Part shown: positions 47,702 to 56,817 of the stretch, one piece after another | Layout: each line of letters opens with the position of its first letter | How positions within the stretch are numbered: the stretch's first letter is position 1 | Origin: Laccaria trichodermophora | Taxonomy: Eukaryota > Basidiomycota > Agaricomycetes > Agaricales > Hydnangiaceae | DNA: 64,000 bases | Assembly (NCBI GenBank): GCA_018417955.1 | Contig: JACTVC010000010.1 | Coordinates: 1,314,763 to 1,378,762 of the forward strand | Reading direction: 5' to 3' | Position numbers and translations under genes: made by a program | Notes under the pieces: model-generated | What the model was told of the DNA's origin: nothing | Databases searched by the model: none | Seen by the model: only the letters and a program-made list of their open reading frames with translations

Positions 47702-48115
47702 CTCTAATCCGTGGTGTTGTTGTGGAACTTTGAAGGAGACGTTTTGCCTCGTGGTGAACCTCATGTTCATCACGTTGAACCTCATGTTTATCAATCAATG
47801 GATAAGTCTTCCTTTGCTGCATTTCTCCCAAGTAGATTAAATAGGGTCAGGTGAAGGCTCTGATTTTGTCACCACTGATAGCATGCCCGGCAACGGTAGT
47901 ATAATGCGGACTAGCAGAAAAGAGTGAGCATTCTATTTTTAGCTCGCCAATCTCTGGTGGGCTTGCCAAAAAAGGCAGAAAACTTGTCAAATATGGTAAT
48001 CAGGCCTTTGTTTGTTTAGCATCCCGAAGTCTAACATTTCTCTGCCGAATTCAGCGAAGAAAAAAAAAACAATTCAAGAATACATTTACAACTCCATCTC
48101 ACGAGCTTCTAAAGA
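47702..48115. promoter_or_regulatory. Divergent intergenic region between transposase and next gene
   Basis: 414 bp between the transposase ATG (minus) and the ATG at 48116 (plus). Contains a (A)10 tract at 48060 and pyrimidine-rich stretches. It must hold both promoters; no clear TATA box was found. Confidence 0.4.
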
Positions 48116-50609
48116 ATGAACAACAACTCGCTAGATGTCCCTGTGCCCTCCGGGGACGAAATACCTCCCCCGAAAACGGTGGAACACGTCGCACCCCCAG
48201 CCCATATCTGGGAAGACTGGCAGACGGAGATCCTAGAAAAATATCTTCCGGAATATAGGTCAAAGAAGTCTGCTGGAGCCCGGGTTGCAATTATGGGAAA
48301 GGTGCTACAAAAATTCAAGGCGAGGAAGGAATCTGCAGAAGGAGATACAGCTAACCTCCGAAAGGTAAGCATAGACCGAAACGGATGGCCCGTTTGACTG
48401 CTAATTGAATACCACAGGCCGTCCAGCAATGGTTCGGAGTCAAGTCCAGAATTCGAAAGCCTAAAGAAATAAAAATCCGGAGCATGAACTGGAACTTCCG
48501 GACCGTCGCATCGGTGCAGAAGAAGATGGAAATTAAGGAGGCCCAACGGACGCTATCTGGAAATGGGGATATTAAGTTTGGTAGCTTCCAAGCCGGGCTG
48601 AATTTGGTTTTGAGCAATCTGACAGAGGATGAGATTGAAGAGTTAAAAGAGACGGCGAAAAAGTGGAATTTACAAGGGCCTCCGGAAGAGGAGAAACAGA
48701 GGTCTGCCTTTGTCCGTACCCTTCTCACCCGGCTCATGCTTTTACAAACAGGCTGGCTGTGAAATCCGCAATGAAGTTCTGCCGGACCTTTGCTGAAAAA
48801 GCCTGGAAGCAGCTTGGGGGGAGGGTCTACATTTTCTGGGGTTGCCGCGATGAAGACGGGACACTATCCGCTTCCAAATTCGACTTTAATGCTGAACTCG
48901 GGATGGGCAGGAGCTATCGAGATGTTATTGACGACGGTTCTGTTTCTGACCTCTCCTGGGGAAAATATCTTCAGCAATGCTATGATGGAAATGCCAAGGC
49001 CGCGGAGAATGATATTTTTGTCGGGGGACATCGTAACTCACCAATGGATTTGGACACCCGGGAGAATGGTGAGCCAATACTCCCAGAGCCAGAGTCATGG
49101 CCTTCGGATGTCACGGGGGAGGTAATGATCCGATGGTTGAAAAAGCTATTAAGATCATTTGTAGGAATGCATTATTGTGAGTCAGACTACCTGCCATCCT
49201 GTCCTACAACGGCCCATATCTTTTTAGCATTGGCCACTGATGGAAGAACCTCTCGGGTCCCGTGGGCCGATATTGTGAAAGATCAGGCAACGTTCATAGA
49301 TGAAGAATACCTTCCGGATTACCAGACGCTTGATGCGGAGCCGTCGCACCTCGCCATTCAAAAGGTGAAGACGCTGTTAAACTTTTGGATTCAACGACAG
49401 CGTGCCGGGCAGACTGTGTTTCGCTTTCGGCTTGTCATCCAGGGTACTGAACGTGTCCCGGCAAAGGCTCCAGACGTCCGGACGAATACGCAAAAGCCGA
49501 CCCGTAGATCCAGAGCAAAGGAGAACTTGAAATGACAAGTCCGTAGATCGAATGAAGGGGAACTCAGAAGTGACGAGGAAGTTGATGATCCATTGAAAAA
49601 AAAGGTCAAGGGACAAAAGGGCAAGGGTAAAGTCAACAGAAAGGGAAAAAAAGGAAAGAAGTCCGCGGAGATGGTCGACGATTCCGGAGAAGAATTCGAT
49701 CTTCTGGCGATGGATGACTTGGTCTTTTCTGATGATGACCTCCCTCTTCCGAATAGCTTAGACCGTACAGCCGGACGTGACATGGGATCTGGTGGGATGG
49801 GCATGAAAGGCCCGCGGGTGGGTGGAACCACTACTACGAAGGGCCCGCGGGCGGCTGGAACCGCTGTGGTATGTACAACCGGTGGAGCACACTCCACAAC
49901 CACGGCCTATACCCTACCAGCGCCCGCCATTGGCCCAACCACCGTCCAGACCCTCCCCGCACCCCACAGTTTAGCCACCGCTGACAAGGCTTTGTGGAAC
50001 AGGTTTGCGGCTCATCTTCCCCTCGACTGCGTCGATTGGTCCGAGGAGCAAGCTATTGCACAATTCCGCGTGTTTCAACGTTGGTTCAGTGCTGAGACCA
50101 ATGGTGTACTGGCTGGGGCTGCATTATACACCCCCCCCTCAGTGGCAATGAACAGGGACGTCGCAGACCCGTCACCACCCGCGGGTGGGAACGATTCTCC
50201 GAAGACGATTGAGCCCGTCTTTGCCAAGGTCGCAGAGAAAATGCCTGACCTCATGCTGGTTGAAAGAACGACTGCATGCGGTTCCACCAATCCGGGAGAA
50301 AGGACACCTGAAGGGGCTACCCCCACGCTGGCAGACAAGGAGACTCTGGCGTTGAATCATTCACTCCCGAATAATTCAATGATCCAAAATGCACGCGTTG
50401 AAGAGGTTCCAAAACGTGTATTGGACCCATCGGACAATCCAGAGGGTCAGGACATCCAGATGAAAGATGGCCCACCCGCAAAGAGGGCCCGGACCGCTGT
50501 GAAACCAACCCCTGCCAAGCCAACCAGGAGCAGCGCCCGTACCAATGCCCCTGGTCCGTCCATCCCCTTGACTAGATCGAAGGCAAAGCGCGGGGGTAAA
50601 CGCAAATAG
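48116..50609 (+). CDS. Unrecognised KDZ-cargo protein, in-frame TGA at 49533
   Basis: Exons 48116-48364, 48418-48701, 48752-49176 and 49228-50609 join in phase. The first ~85 residues are helical with WEDWQTEILEKYLPEYRSKK and continue to VQQWFGVKSRIRKP, reminiscent of DNA-binding helix bundles, though I recognise no named domain. The middle has WKQLGGRVYIFWGCRDEDG and WADIVKDQATFIDEEYLPD. The C-terminal third is low-complexity: Lys-rich (KKVKGQKGKGK), acidic, then Pro/Ala/Thr-rich with a basic SKAKRGGKRK end, suggesting a nuclear protein. A TGA at 49533-49535 (after ENLK) is the only break in the frame between 49228 and the TAG at 50607. Either the protein ends at ENLK and the rest is untranslated, or CGA has become TGA. 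Confidence 0.6.
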
Positions 50610-50809
50610 TCCGGCCCAACGTCGGACCTTTTACTTACTGGAACTTGACTTTCATTTGTCTAAATACATTGGAGCTTTAGCAGTCCGTTAGTACTTGACA
50701 ATATAATCTGAATGGAATCTTTGCAATAACTATGTAGACAGCTGGAGAAGCTGGATCGTTTCCCCACGGCCGCGGACCGTTTTGTTTCGGCCGCCTGGAC
50801 CTTTTCAGG

Positions 50810-50865
50810 AACGTTAATCACCCTCGGTGATTAACGTTTAATTCCCTCCAGCATCTGGAGGGAAT
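50810..50865. terminator. Two tandem hairpins between convergent genes
   Basis: AACGTTAATCACC-CTC-GGTGATTAACGTT (50810-50838) is a perfect 13-bp stem, followed two bases later by ATTCCCTCCAG-CAT-CTGGAGGGAAT (50841-50865), an 11-bp stem. They lie in the 360-bp gap between the convergent genes ending at 50609 (+) and 50970 (-). A role in 3' end formation for both strands is inferred from position only. The rest of 50610-50969 shows nothing else. Confidence 0.5.
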
Positions 50866-50969
50866 GCATTGTAACCATCTGCTCAAGAAAAATTGTATTT
50901 GAAAACCTAGCTGCGATAACTATGTGTATGTCCAAAAAAAATTATAGGAGGGCCGTAGACACCGTACAA

Positions 50970-53286
50970 CTAATCCAACGTCTTGGCCCGGTCAACTGGA
51001 GAGCCGTCAACTGCATTGAAAATGTAACGTCCGTCATCGATGGAGGGGACTAGGCCGTGCAGAGCGTCGTTGGAAGGAGTCGATGGCCGTGGATGGACGT
51101 CGCCCAGGGAGATGGTAGTCAGGTCTTTAGCACCCGCGGACCCGTGGACTTCGCTCAAACCCCCTTTCACGTCCTTAGCCCTCTGCACCTCCTTCCGAAC
51201 CGCATCGTCGTCGACTACCCTGTCCCATCCCACCGCCCGTTCAACTCTCATCCGCTTGTCCAAACCATCATCCGGGTGCCTCAAGAACTCATTGGTCATC
51301 ACATTGAGGCAGAGCCCCTCTAGCTTCCCCAATCTTTCCTCAATGAACTCCTTTCCACGGCGTACGTTTCGAATGTCTTCTTCGATCCCAGCGACCCTCC
51401 CACCCAGGCTATCCAGTTCGTCCGGTAACCTCGAGATTCCATCCGCGTCGTTTAGTTGAAGGTTGTCGTTCACCCCCTGGATAAAGTTCTGAACCCGGGT
51501 TTTCAGGCCCTCGGACAAGGACCTCATCTGCTGCTGGGTTACCATTCCTTCAACCTTTTCACGGAGTTCGTCCAGCACCTGCGAAGAGACGGGATCCTCA
51601 CTCGGGGCGCGTGCGGCGAACGATTCCATCAAGACCTTTTGACTCTCCTCAAGGTCCTCCAACATCGACCTCTGCATCTCGAGTTCCTTCTTCAACTCTT
51701 CCATCTCCTGGTCCTTCTGCCGGATCGCGATGGCGGACATGGCCTCGACTCGGGCGGACGTCTCGCGGACCTTATTGGACATTTTGCCCAGATCAACGCC
51801 TTGCTGGCGGACGGATGTCGAGATGCTGTCGAGACGACGGGTGAATGGATCCTGGAGGTCGATGGGCATATGGGAGTCTTCCCTAAGCTCCGCAAATGTA
51901 GCCCCTGGGGGACGTTAAGTCACTCTGTATTTCCATAGAGAAATAGAAGGACTTACTGGCTGTTTCACCATCGTGGCCTGGTCGTACACTCCCATCCCTT
52001 ACCCTCCCCTTTGTGACGCTAACCTCAGGTTCGGACGTCTGGCGACTTGAGGCCCGCGTCACCCGAATAGCCACCTTTGGTTCCTTTGCAAACTCTGGGA
52101 CGATTACCTCCGCTACGGACTTCTCAGGGATTTGGTTCGGTCCCGTGTAGCGCGAATTCGCATATACCGTTGTCTTCTCTGGATGAATGAGACCGCGGGC
52201 ATCGTCCTTGGCGGGGGGTGGTCGAGAGCCCCCATTCTGGGTGACAGCCTCAGTCTTCGCGGGTGGTTTGGTGGCGCGAGGACGAGGGCGCGCATCTTTG
52301 GCCTCGATTTCTTTGCCCGCTGGCTTCGCACTTTGCTTCGGCGGAGCAGTGACGAGGACGATGGGGGGAGTCAGTTCACGGGGTTTTTTCGACGTCGTCT
52401 TCTTGGGCATCGGATTGGAGGTAAGTCGATTGGCAGACGCACCGGGGGTGTTGACAAAGCTACAGCCGATCTTCCTTGAACGGCACTTGACGCACGCGTT
52501 GCCTTTGAGACCTATTGCGACAACGCAATCCAAGTTGGCGATCTCGCACTGCTTGCAAGGAGTGCGATGGCGGGGGGTGGGTTCGGTGGCCGTAACTCCC
52601 ATTGTCCCAAAGTCGTAATCGGGGTCGTCCATCTCGACATCCTTGTTCTCTCCCTGCACCTTCGCCTTCTTCCTCTGCTCCTTCGGCCCTGGTACTTCCA
52701 CAACCTCAGCCTCCATGTCTCCATTATCCCCTGCATCCGCCTTACGCTTGTGCCCTCTACTCCGCTTTTTCGGAACTTCCTCCACAACCTCCTTCTGTTT
52801 GCTTTTCTCTCCGGCCGCTGGCCCATCCGCGTTCACTCCCCAGCCGCCTAATAGATCACTGAAGTCATCCTCCTCAACTTCCTCCTCTTGCTCCTGCTCG
52901 GGCGATGGCTCCTCGAGAACTTCCCAATTAAAATCCCCCTGCTCCGTTACAAGGACCTCGTTGGTAATCCGCTCCATCTCGGGCGTTACTGAAAAGTCAG
53001 GATCGTGTTGCAGGACTTGCGCGCAACGTAGGTACCAACCCTACATTTTTCTCTGAGTTGCATGTAATGTTAGATAGTGAAATACACTCACCACAACCTT
53101 TCGTAGGGAATCCTCCCGAGCTGCCCTTGTCTGCTCGTTCGCACCTTCATACGATTCCCTGTACCAAGTGCGGGCCAATTCGATGAGTGAGGGAATCCGC
53201 GGGTAAATCTCGTTGATTTTTTCACGGGTGGGAAGCTTCTTGGTGAGATCGGAGGGGATGTTGAAGATGGAGAGTGGGGTGGACAT
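50970..53286 (-). CDS. Zn-cluster and coiled-coil KDZ-cargo protein
   Basis: Three exons in phase: 53286-53092, 53040-51957 and 51904-50970, giving 737 aa, TAG stop, no in-frame TGA. Residues ~1-90 are helical. They are followed by an acidic region (EQEQEEEVEEDDFSDLLGG), basic KKRSRGHKRKAD (nuclear-localisation-like), and a cysteine cluster C-x2-C-x6-C ... C-x2-C-x6-C (CKQCEIANLDC, CVKCRSRKIGC) that resembles fungal Zn2Cys6 DNA-binding clusters but with a longer middle. The next ~200 residues are disordered, Pro/Lys-rich. The C-terminal ~300 residues form a long coiled coil (EELKKELEMQRSMLEDLEES; EFIEERLGKLEGLC). I infer a DNA-binding accessory protein of the transposon. Similar Cys-cluster proteins are common in mushrooms and mostly unstudied. 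Confidence 0.75.
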
Positions 53287-53623
53287 AATGACCGTCGACG
53301 CTAACGTGGTGGGTGGATAACGGAGTGGATGGGTGATGGGAAAGAATAGAGAGGTGGTGGGGGTGGAAATATTCTATGTCAACATTTCCATTTTCGGACA
53401 TCAATGAATTTCGGCCGAATCTGGAGGATCGCATCTCGATTACTCCATTCACCATCCAAATTGTCTTGAACAAAGTACTCCATTGTCCACCCTCCGAATC
53501 GTCTTCAGCAATAAAATGTCGTCTACGTCCCCTCTTGGTGCGCACTGTTCAACCCTTTTGTTTATTGACTAGTCAACTGACTGGAGAACAAAAGTCCGTT
53601 TGGCTGGGAATGCTTCCGCGGAC
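53287..53623. other. Divergent intergenic region
   Basis: 337 bp between the minus-strand Zn-cluster gene and the plus-strand coiled-coil gene. CACC/CATC-rich next to 53290-53370. No TATA box stands out. Presumed bidirectional promoter. Confidence 0.4.
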
Positions 53624-54185
53624 ATGATGTCCCGGACGTTCGCCGCAACAAAGGGTAGGTGTTCACGTATGACCGTTGATTTCGTTGACCAATCTACCTA
53701 GGCATCAATTCCATGTTGGAAAACTACGAGCGACTGGAGCAGGCGAGAAATGATACGGATGTACGTATCTCATTTCGTCCTTTTACAACTTTCTAAAAGC
53801 CATCCTGAAGGTCGCTATTGCAAACTCCGAAAGCAATAAAACTTCCGCGACGCTCAGGGATTCTGATGGTCCTACGCGGGTACCTCTATCCTCGCCCTCC
53901 TCGAATCTCCGTCGGACCTTTTTTGATGAGGTCGCACCGGATTTGCCAGCAGTGACTCACCCTCTGGAATACGCCAGAATGGCGTATAAGGTATTGTATA
54001 GGGAATACGAGGAAGCGGTGAGGGCTCGGGACTTTTTGCTGCAGGTCCGCTCTCATGCGGAGGACCAACTTGAACAGTTGGACATGATGATCAGCCTCAA
54101 GAAAAAGGCCGTTCAACTTCAATCCAAGGGTGTGAGTTCAGGAGCTGTACTTAAGGTGTCGGATGGAATGGATGGTGGGCCTTAG
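53624..54185 (+). CDS. Small coiled-coil KDZ-cargo protein
   Basis: Exons 53624-53654, 53702-53760 and 53811-54185 join in phase to 154 aa, TAG stop. The start could be either of two adjacent ATGs. Helical throughout the C-terminal half (HPLEYARMAYKVLYREYEEA, ARDFLLQVRSHAEDQLEQLD, MISLKKKAVQLQ), preceded by a Ser/Pro-rich linker. Composition like a coiled-coil assembly factor; it might pair with the coiled coil of the Zn-cluster protein or of the transposase, which is speculation. Confidence 0.65.
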
Positions 54186-54189
54186 TTTT

Positions 54190-54610
54190 TTACATACATT
54201 TATGAATACTTGTGCCCGCGGCTTCTACGAAGTATCCGGAGATCCATCACATTTATGAATACTTGCGCCCGCGGCTTCTACAAAGTATCCGGAGACCCAT
54301 CACATTTTTCAATACTTGTGGCCGTGTCTTTTCGTTAATTAATACTTGCACCCGTTCCTTCTAGAAAGTATTCGGAGATGTATAATGTTGATTGAGACTT
54401 CCCCCCGCGTCTTCTACAATGTATTCGGAGATCACAAAAGCTTGGATCTGTTGGATGGAAGGGATGCGGGTCGGTAGTTTGTGACTTACATTTATGAATA
54501 CTCGCACCCGCATCTTCTACAAAGTATTGGGAGATGGATCACGTTGTGCCATAGTTGCGTCCCCGCTTTCCGTTGATTAATACTTGCGGCCGTGTCTTCT
54601 ACAAGGTCTC
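54190..54610. repeat. ~58-bp tandem repeats, right subterminal array
   Basis: About six degenerate units of ACATTTATGAATACTTGYGC, CCGCGGCTTCTAC and AAAGTATCCGGAGAT. Later units lose CpG (CCGTGTCTTCT). With the GC-rich array at 40780-41300 it forms the subterminal domain of the KDZ element. No gene. Confidence 0.8.
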
Positions 54611-54885
54611 CGTAATAGCTTTCCGGAGGAATGTATCCGGATCTTTCAACAAGTGCACGGGCAAATGGGCCCAACTTTTGGCTATCAGTAGATTATACTT
54701 TGGGTACCTATGGTACCATTGATTATAGCAATAATCATGTCCTTTTGAGCACATGTGGCCCAACCTTTTACCATTGATTATGGCAATGATGAGGTCTGAT
54801 GAATACCCATTGGGCCACACATGAATACCATATGTTAGGTACATCCATGGGTCCCAGGTATGGATCCATGGCGTCCATGTGTATT

Positions 54886-54973
54886 GGGCCCATTGGGGTA
54901 GACCTATGACTTATTGGGACAATTGTCAATTTCTATTGTTATGGTACTATAGTGACATCTATGTATACTTGTG
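54886..54973 (-). repeat. KDZ transposon right terminal inverted repeat
   Basis: Reads inward CACAAGTATACATAGATG, then CACTATAGTACCATAACAAT and on through GTCCCAATAAGTCATAGG. Matches the left end as described. Confidence 0.85.
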
Positions 54974-54980
54974 ATATGAA

Positions 54981-55830
54981 TTGAGGGAAGAGGAAAGGGT
55001 ACACAGAGAGAATCCGGGGGAAATGGACAGTCGCTGCTTGCGGCAACGCGGCAGACAGTCCATATACCAGGATATCTTTCAGAAACCCCTTCTGCCGAAC
55101 TTTTGATCGCTGCTTGCAGCAACACGGCAGGTTGGAAGCTCCAGGAAGGAGGATTCTACCTGGAAGGCTTAGGAGAGACAAGGATTACGTGATTTCACGA
55201 CCATGATCTCTATGATAGCCGGAGCCTCTTGCAGTAGATGAACCCGGATACGCGAATACGCAACTGGATTCATTGAAAATGTCGTCTACTGACTACTAGA
55301 CTTAGAATCGTGTTTACGCGACTGAGGAAAGTGGTCAGTAAGACAACGATTAGGGACTACCAAACCATTCAGGAAACAGCAACCGATTCAGTGTCAACTT
55401 GCGTTTGTGCTGTTGGCTGGATTGTTAGCTGTAGATCGAATGGTAAGGTGCTGCTCGGATTAAGGGAATCAAACCAGTGTTAGCACGGCGAGTAAACCCT
55501 TGAGTGAGTCTATCCTTATAGAAGTGGAGCATTTATCGAAGGATGGGAGGATACTGCGATATCGCGACCTGCTGTTCACACGAGACAGCACTGCTTCTAT
55601 ATTGATGGGAGCAATATTCATTGTTCCAGAGTCCCGGACCCTCTATTTCTTATCCTCTAGTAATCTAGTTATCGATTGAAGACGACAATTCATCGATTGG
55701 GTCAATCTAGCCAGATTCAGTCTGCTGCCGACCTAAGTGCTATGCCCATTCGTATTAAATACATGTGGTTGAAATGGAGTGACCCCATCGATATCTGAAG
55801 TTCACCCCATTTACTCCTTCCACCACCATT
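54981..55830 (+). other. LTR-A copy 2 leader after the KDZ insertion
   Basis: 850 bp, collinear with copy 1 (minus, about 27115 to 26246). Contains two GCTGCTTGCRGCAACRCGGCAG repeats at about 55030 and 55110, potential leader hairpins or packaging structures. No convincing ORF. Confidence 0.6.
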
Positions 55831-56817
55831 ATGACTGGTTCTAGTCGTAAAAGCACTCCTGGGCAACCATCTTCTAGAATTTCGAGATCGGCCTCTAACC
55901 CTCAGCCGACTACTTCTTCAACGGTTCAGAAAGGTGCTAAGAGCATGATGACACCAACCGTATCGCAGTCAGGGGAGGATCCGAATAAAACGCTACAGAC
56001 AGAGGAGGGCAGTCCGAGTCGCGCACAGAACAAGCCACTTCTCCCTGCTTCCGCTCCCTCGAATCCTCCAGTTTCTGAGACCACAAGGGGAATCATCAGT
56101 AGGATCAAGAGAGAGAAGGAGAAGGAGGCTCACTTGTTCTCTCATGTGCCTCATCTGAAGATGGCGAATGCCTATGAGGAGACTTTGTCGGAGTCGATTG
56201 CACGTTGCCATCACACTTGGAGCCCTGAGGATGACAACGATCCGCTCGCAGGGTTTGGAGTACTGAGAGGAGCTCTCCCAGGCCTCACTCTAGCTGAAAC
56301 CGTCCCCTTCCATGACATAGTCATATGATGGATGGAGCAGCATCAGAATTGCGAGTGGCAGTCCTTGGAAGATTACACTCAGATGCTTTGCGCGATCGAG
56401 CTTACTCCAGGCAATGTACAATTAAACCTGATCAACGGAAGCTCCTACTACTCCCTTTGTTACACTCACCTAATGCACACCTACGAAGTCTCACTCGGTA
56501 TCTCGCAAATCATTCAAACCATAGATCATTTGATGGCGCGATCACACTGACGTTCCTTTAGTATTGATAGAGGTTTCGTTATCCTCAAACAACTTGCAAT
56601 GGGAGATGATGAGAATCATATCCAATTATTGTTTTACACTTTACAAACTCAGTGTAAGGGTGCAGTGAACCATATTTGACAATCATTCAACGACTTAAAG
56701 ACTACATTTGGCCAATTCCACAACGTGTTGACCAATCATTCTTACAACTCTACACTATCAGATGTACGCTCAAATTACGGTCTTTTACCGCCATGACTTG
56801 AGGTAGCAAGGCATATC
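55831..56817 (+). pseudogene. LTR-A copy 2 gag N-terminal part with four TGA codons
   Basis: One frame from ATG 55831 runs into the long ORF at 56818. It is broken only by TGA at 56326, 56548, 56677 and 56794; there is no TAA or TAG in it. The product starts basic and Ser/Pro-rich (MTGSSRKSTPGQPSSRISRS), followed by a charged KREKEKEAHLF segment and helical blocks (NCEWQSLEDYTQMLCAIEL, HIQLLFYTLQTQCKGAV), as expected for Gag. Copy 1 has all four TGA codons at the same positions. Confidence 0.8.

Larger units (their letters stand above)
40296..54973. mobile_element. 14.7-kb KDZ transposon carrying a TET/JBP gene, TSD ATATGAA
   Basis: ATATGAA lies at 40289-40295 and 54974-54980 (GATATGAA if the terminal G is counted). 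The ends are inverted: an imperfect outer ~25 bp starting CA, then a strong match from ACCATAACAATAGAAATTGA inward for ~65 bp. Contents in order: subterminal repeats; TET/JBP dioxygenase (+); CxC2-KDZ transposase (-); unrecognised gene (+); Zn-cluster/coiled-coil gene (-); small coiled-coil gene (+); subterminal repeats. The insertion site is the leader of LTR-A copy 2, proven by the uninterrupted copy 1. KDZ elements with TET/JBP genes are known from fungi; the transposase here has two lesions while TET is intact. Confidence 0.92.
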
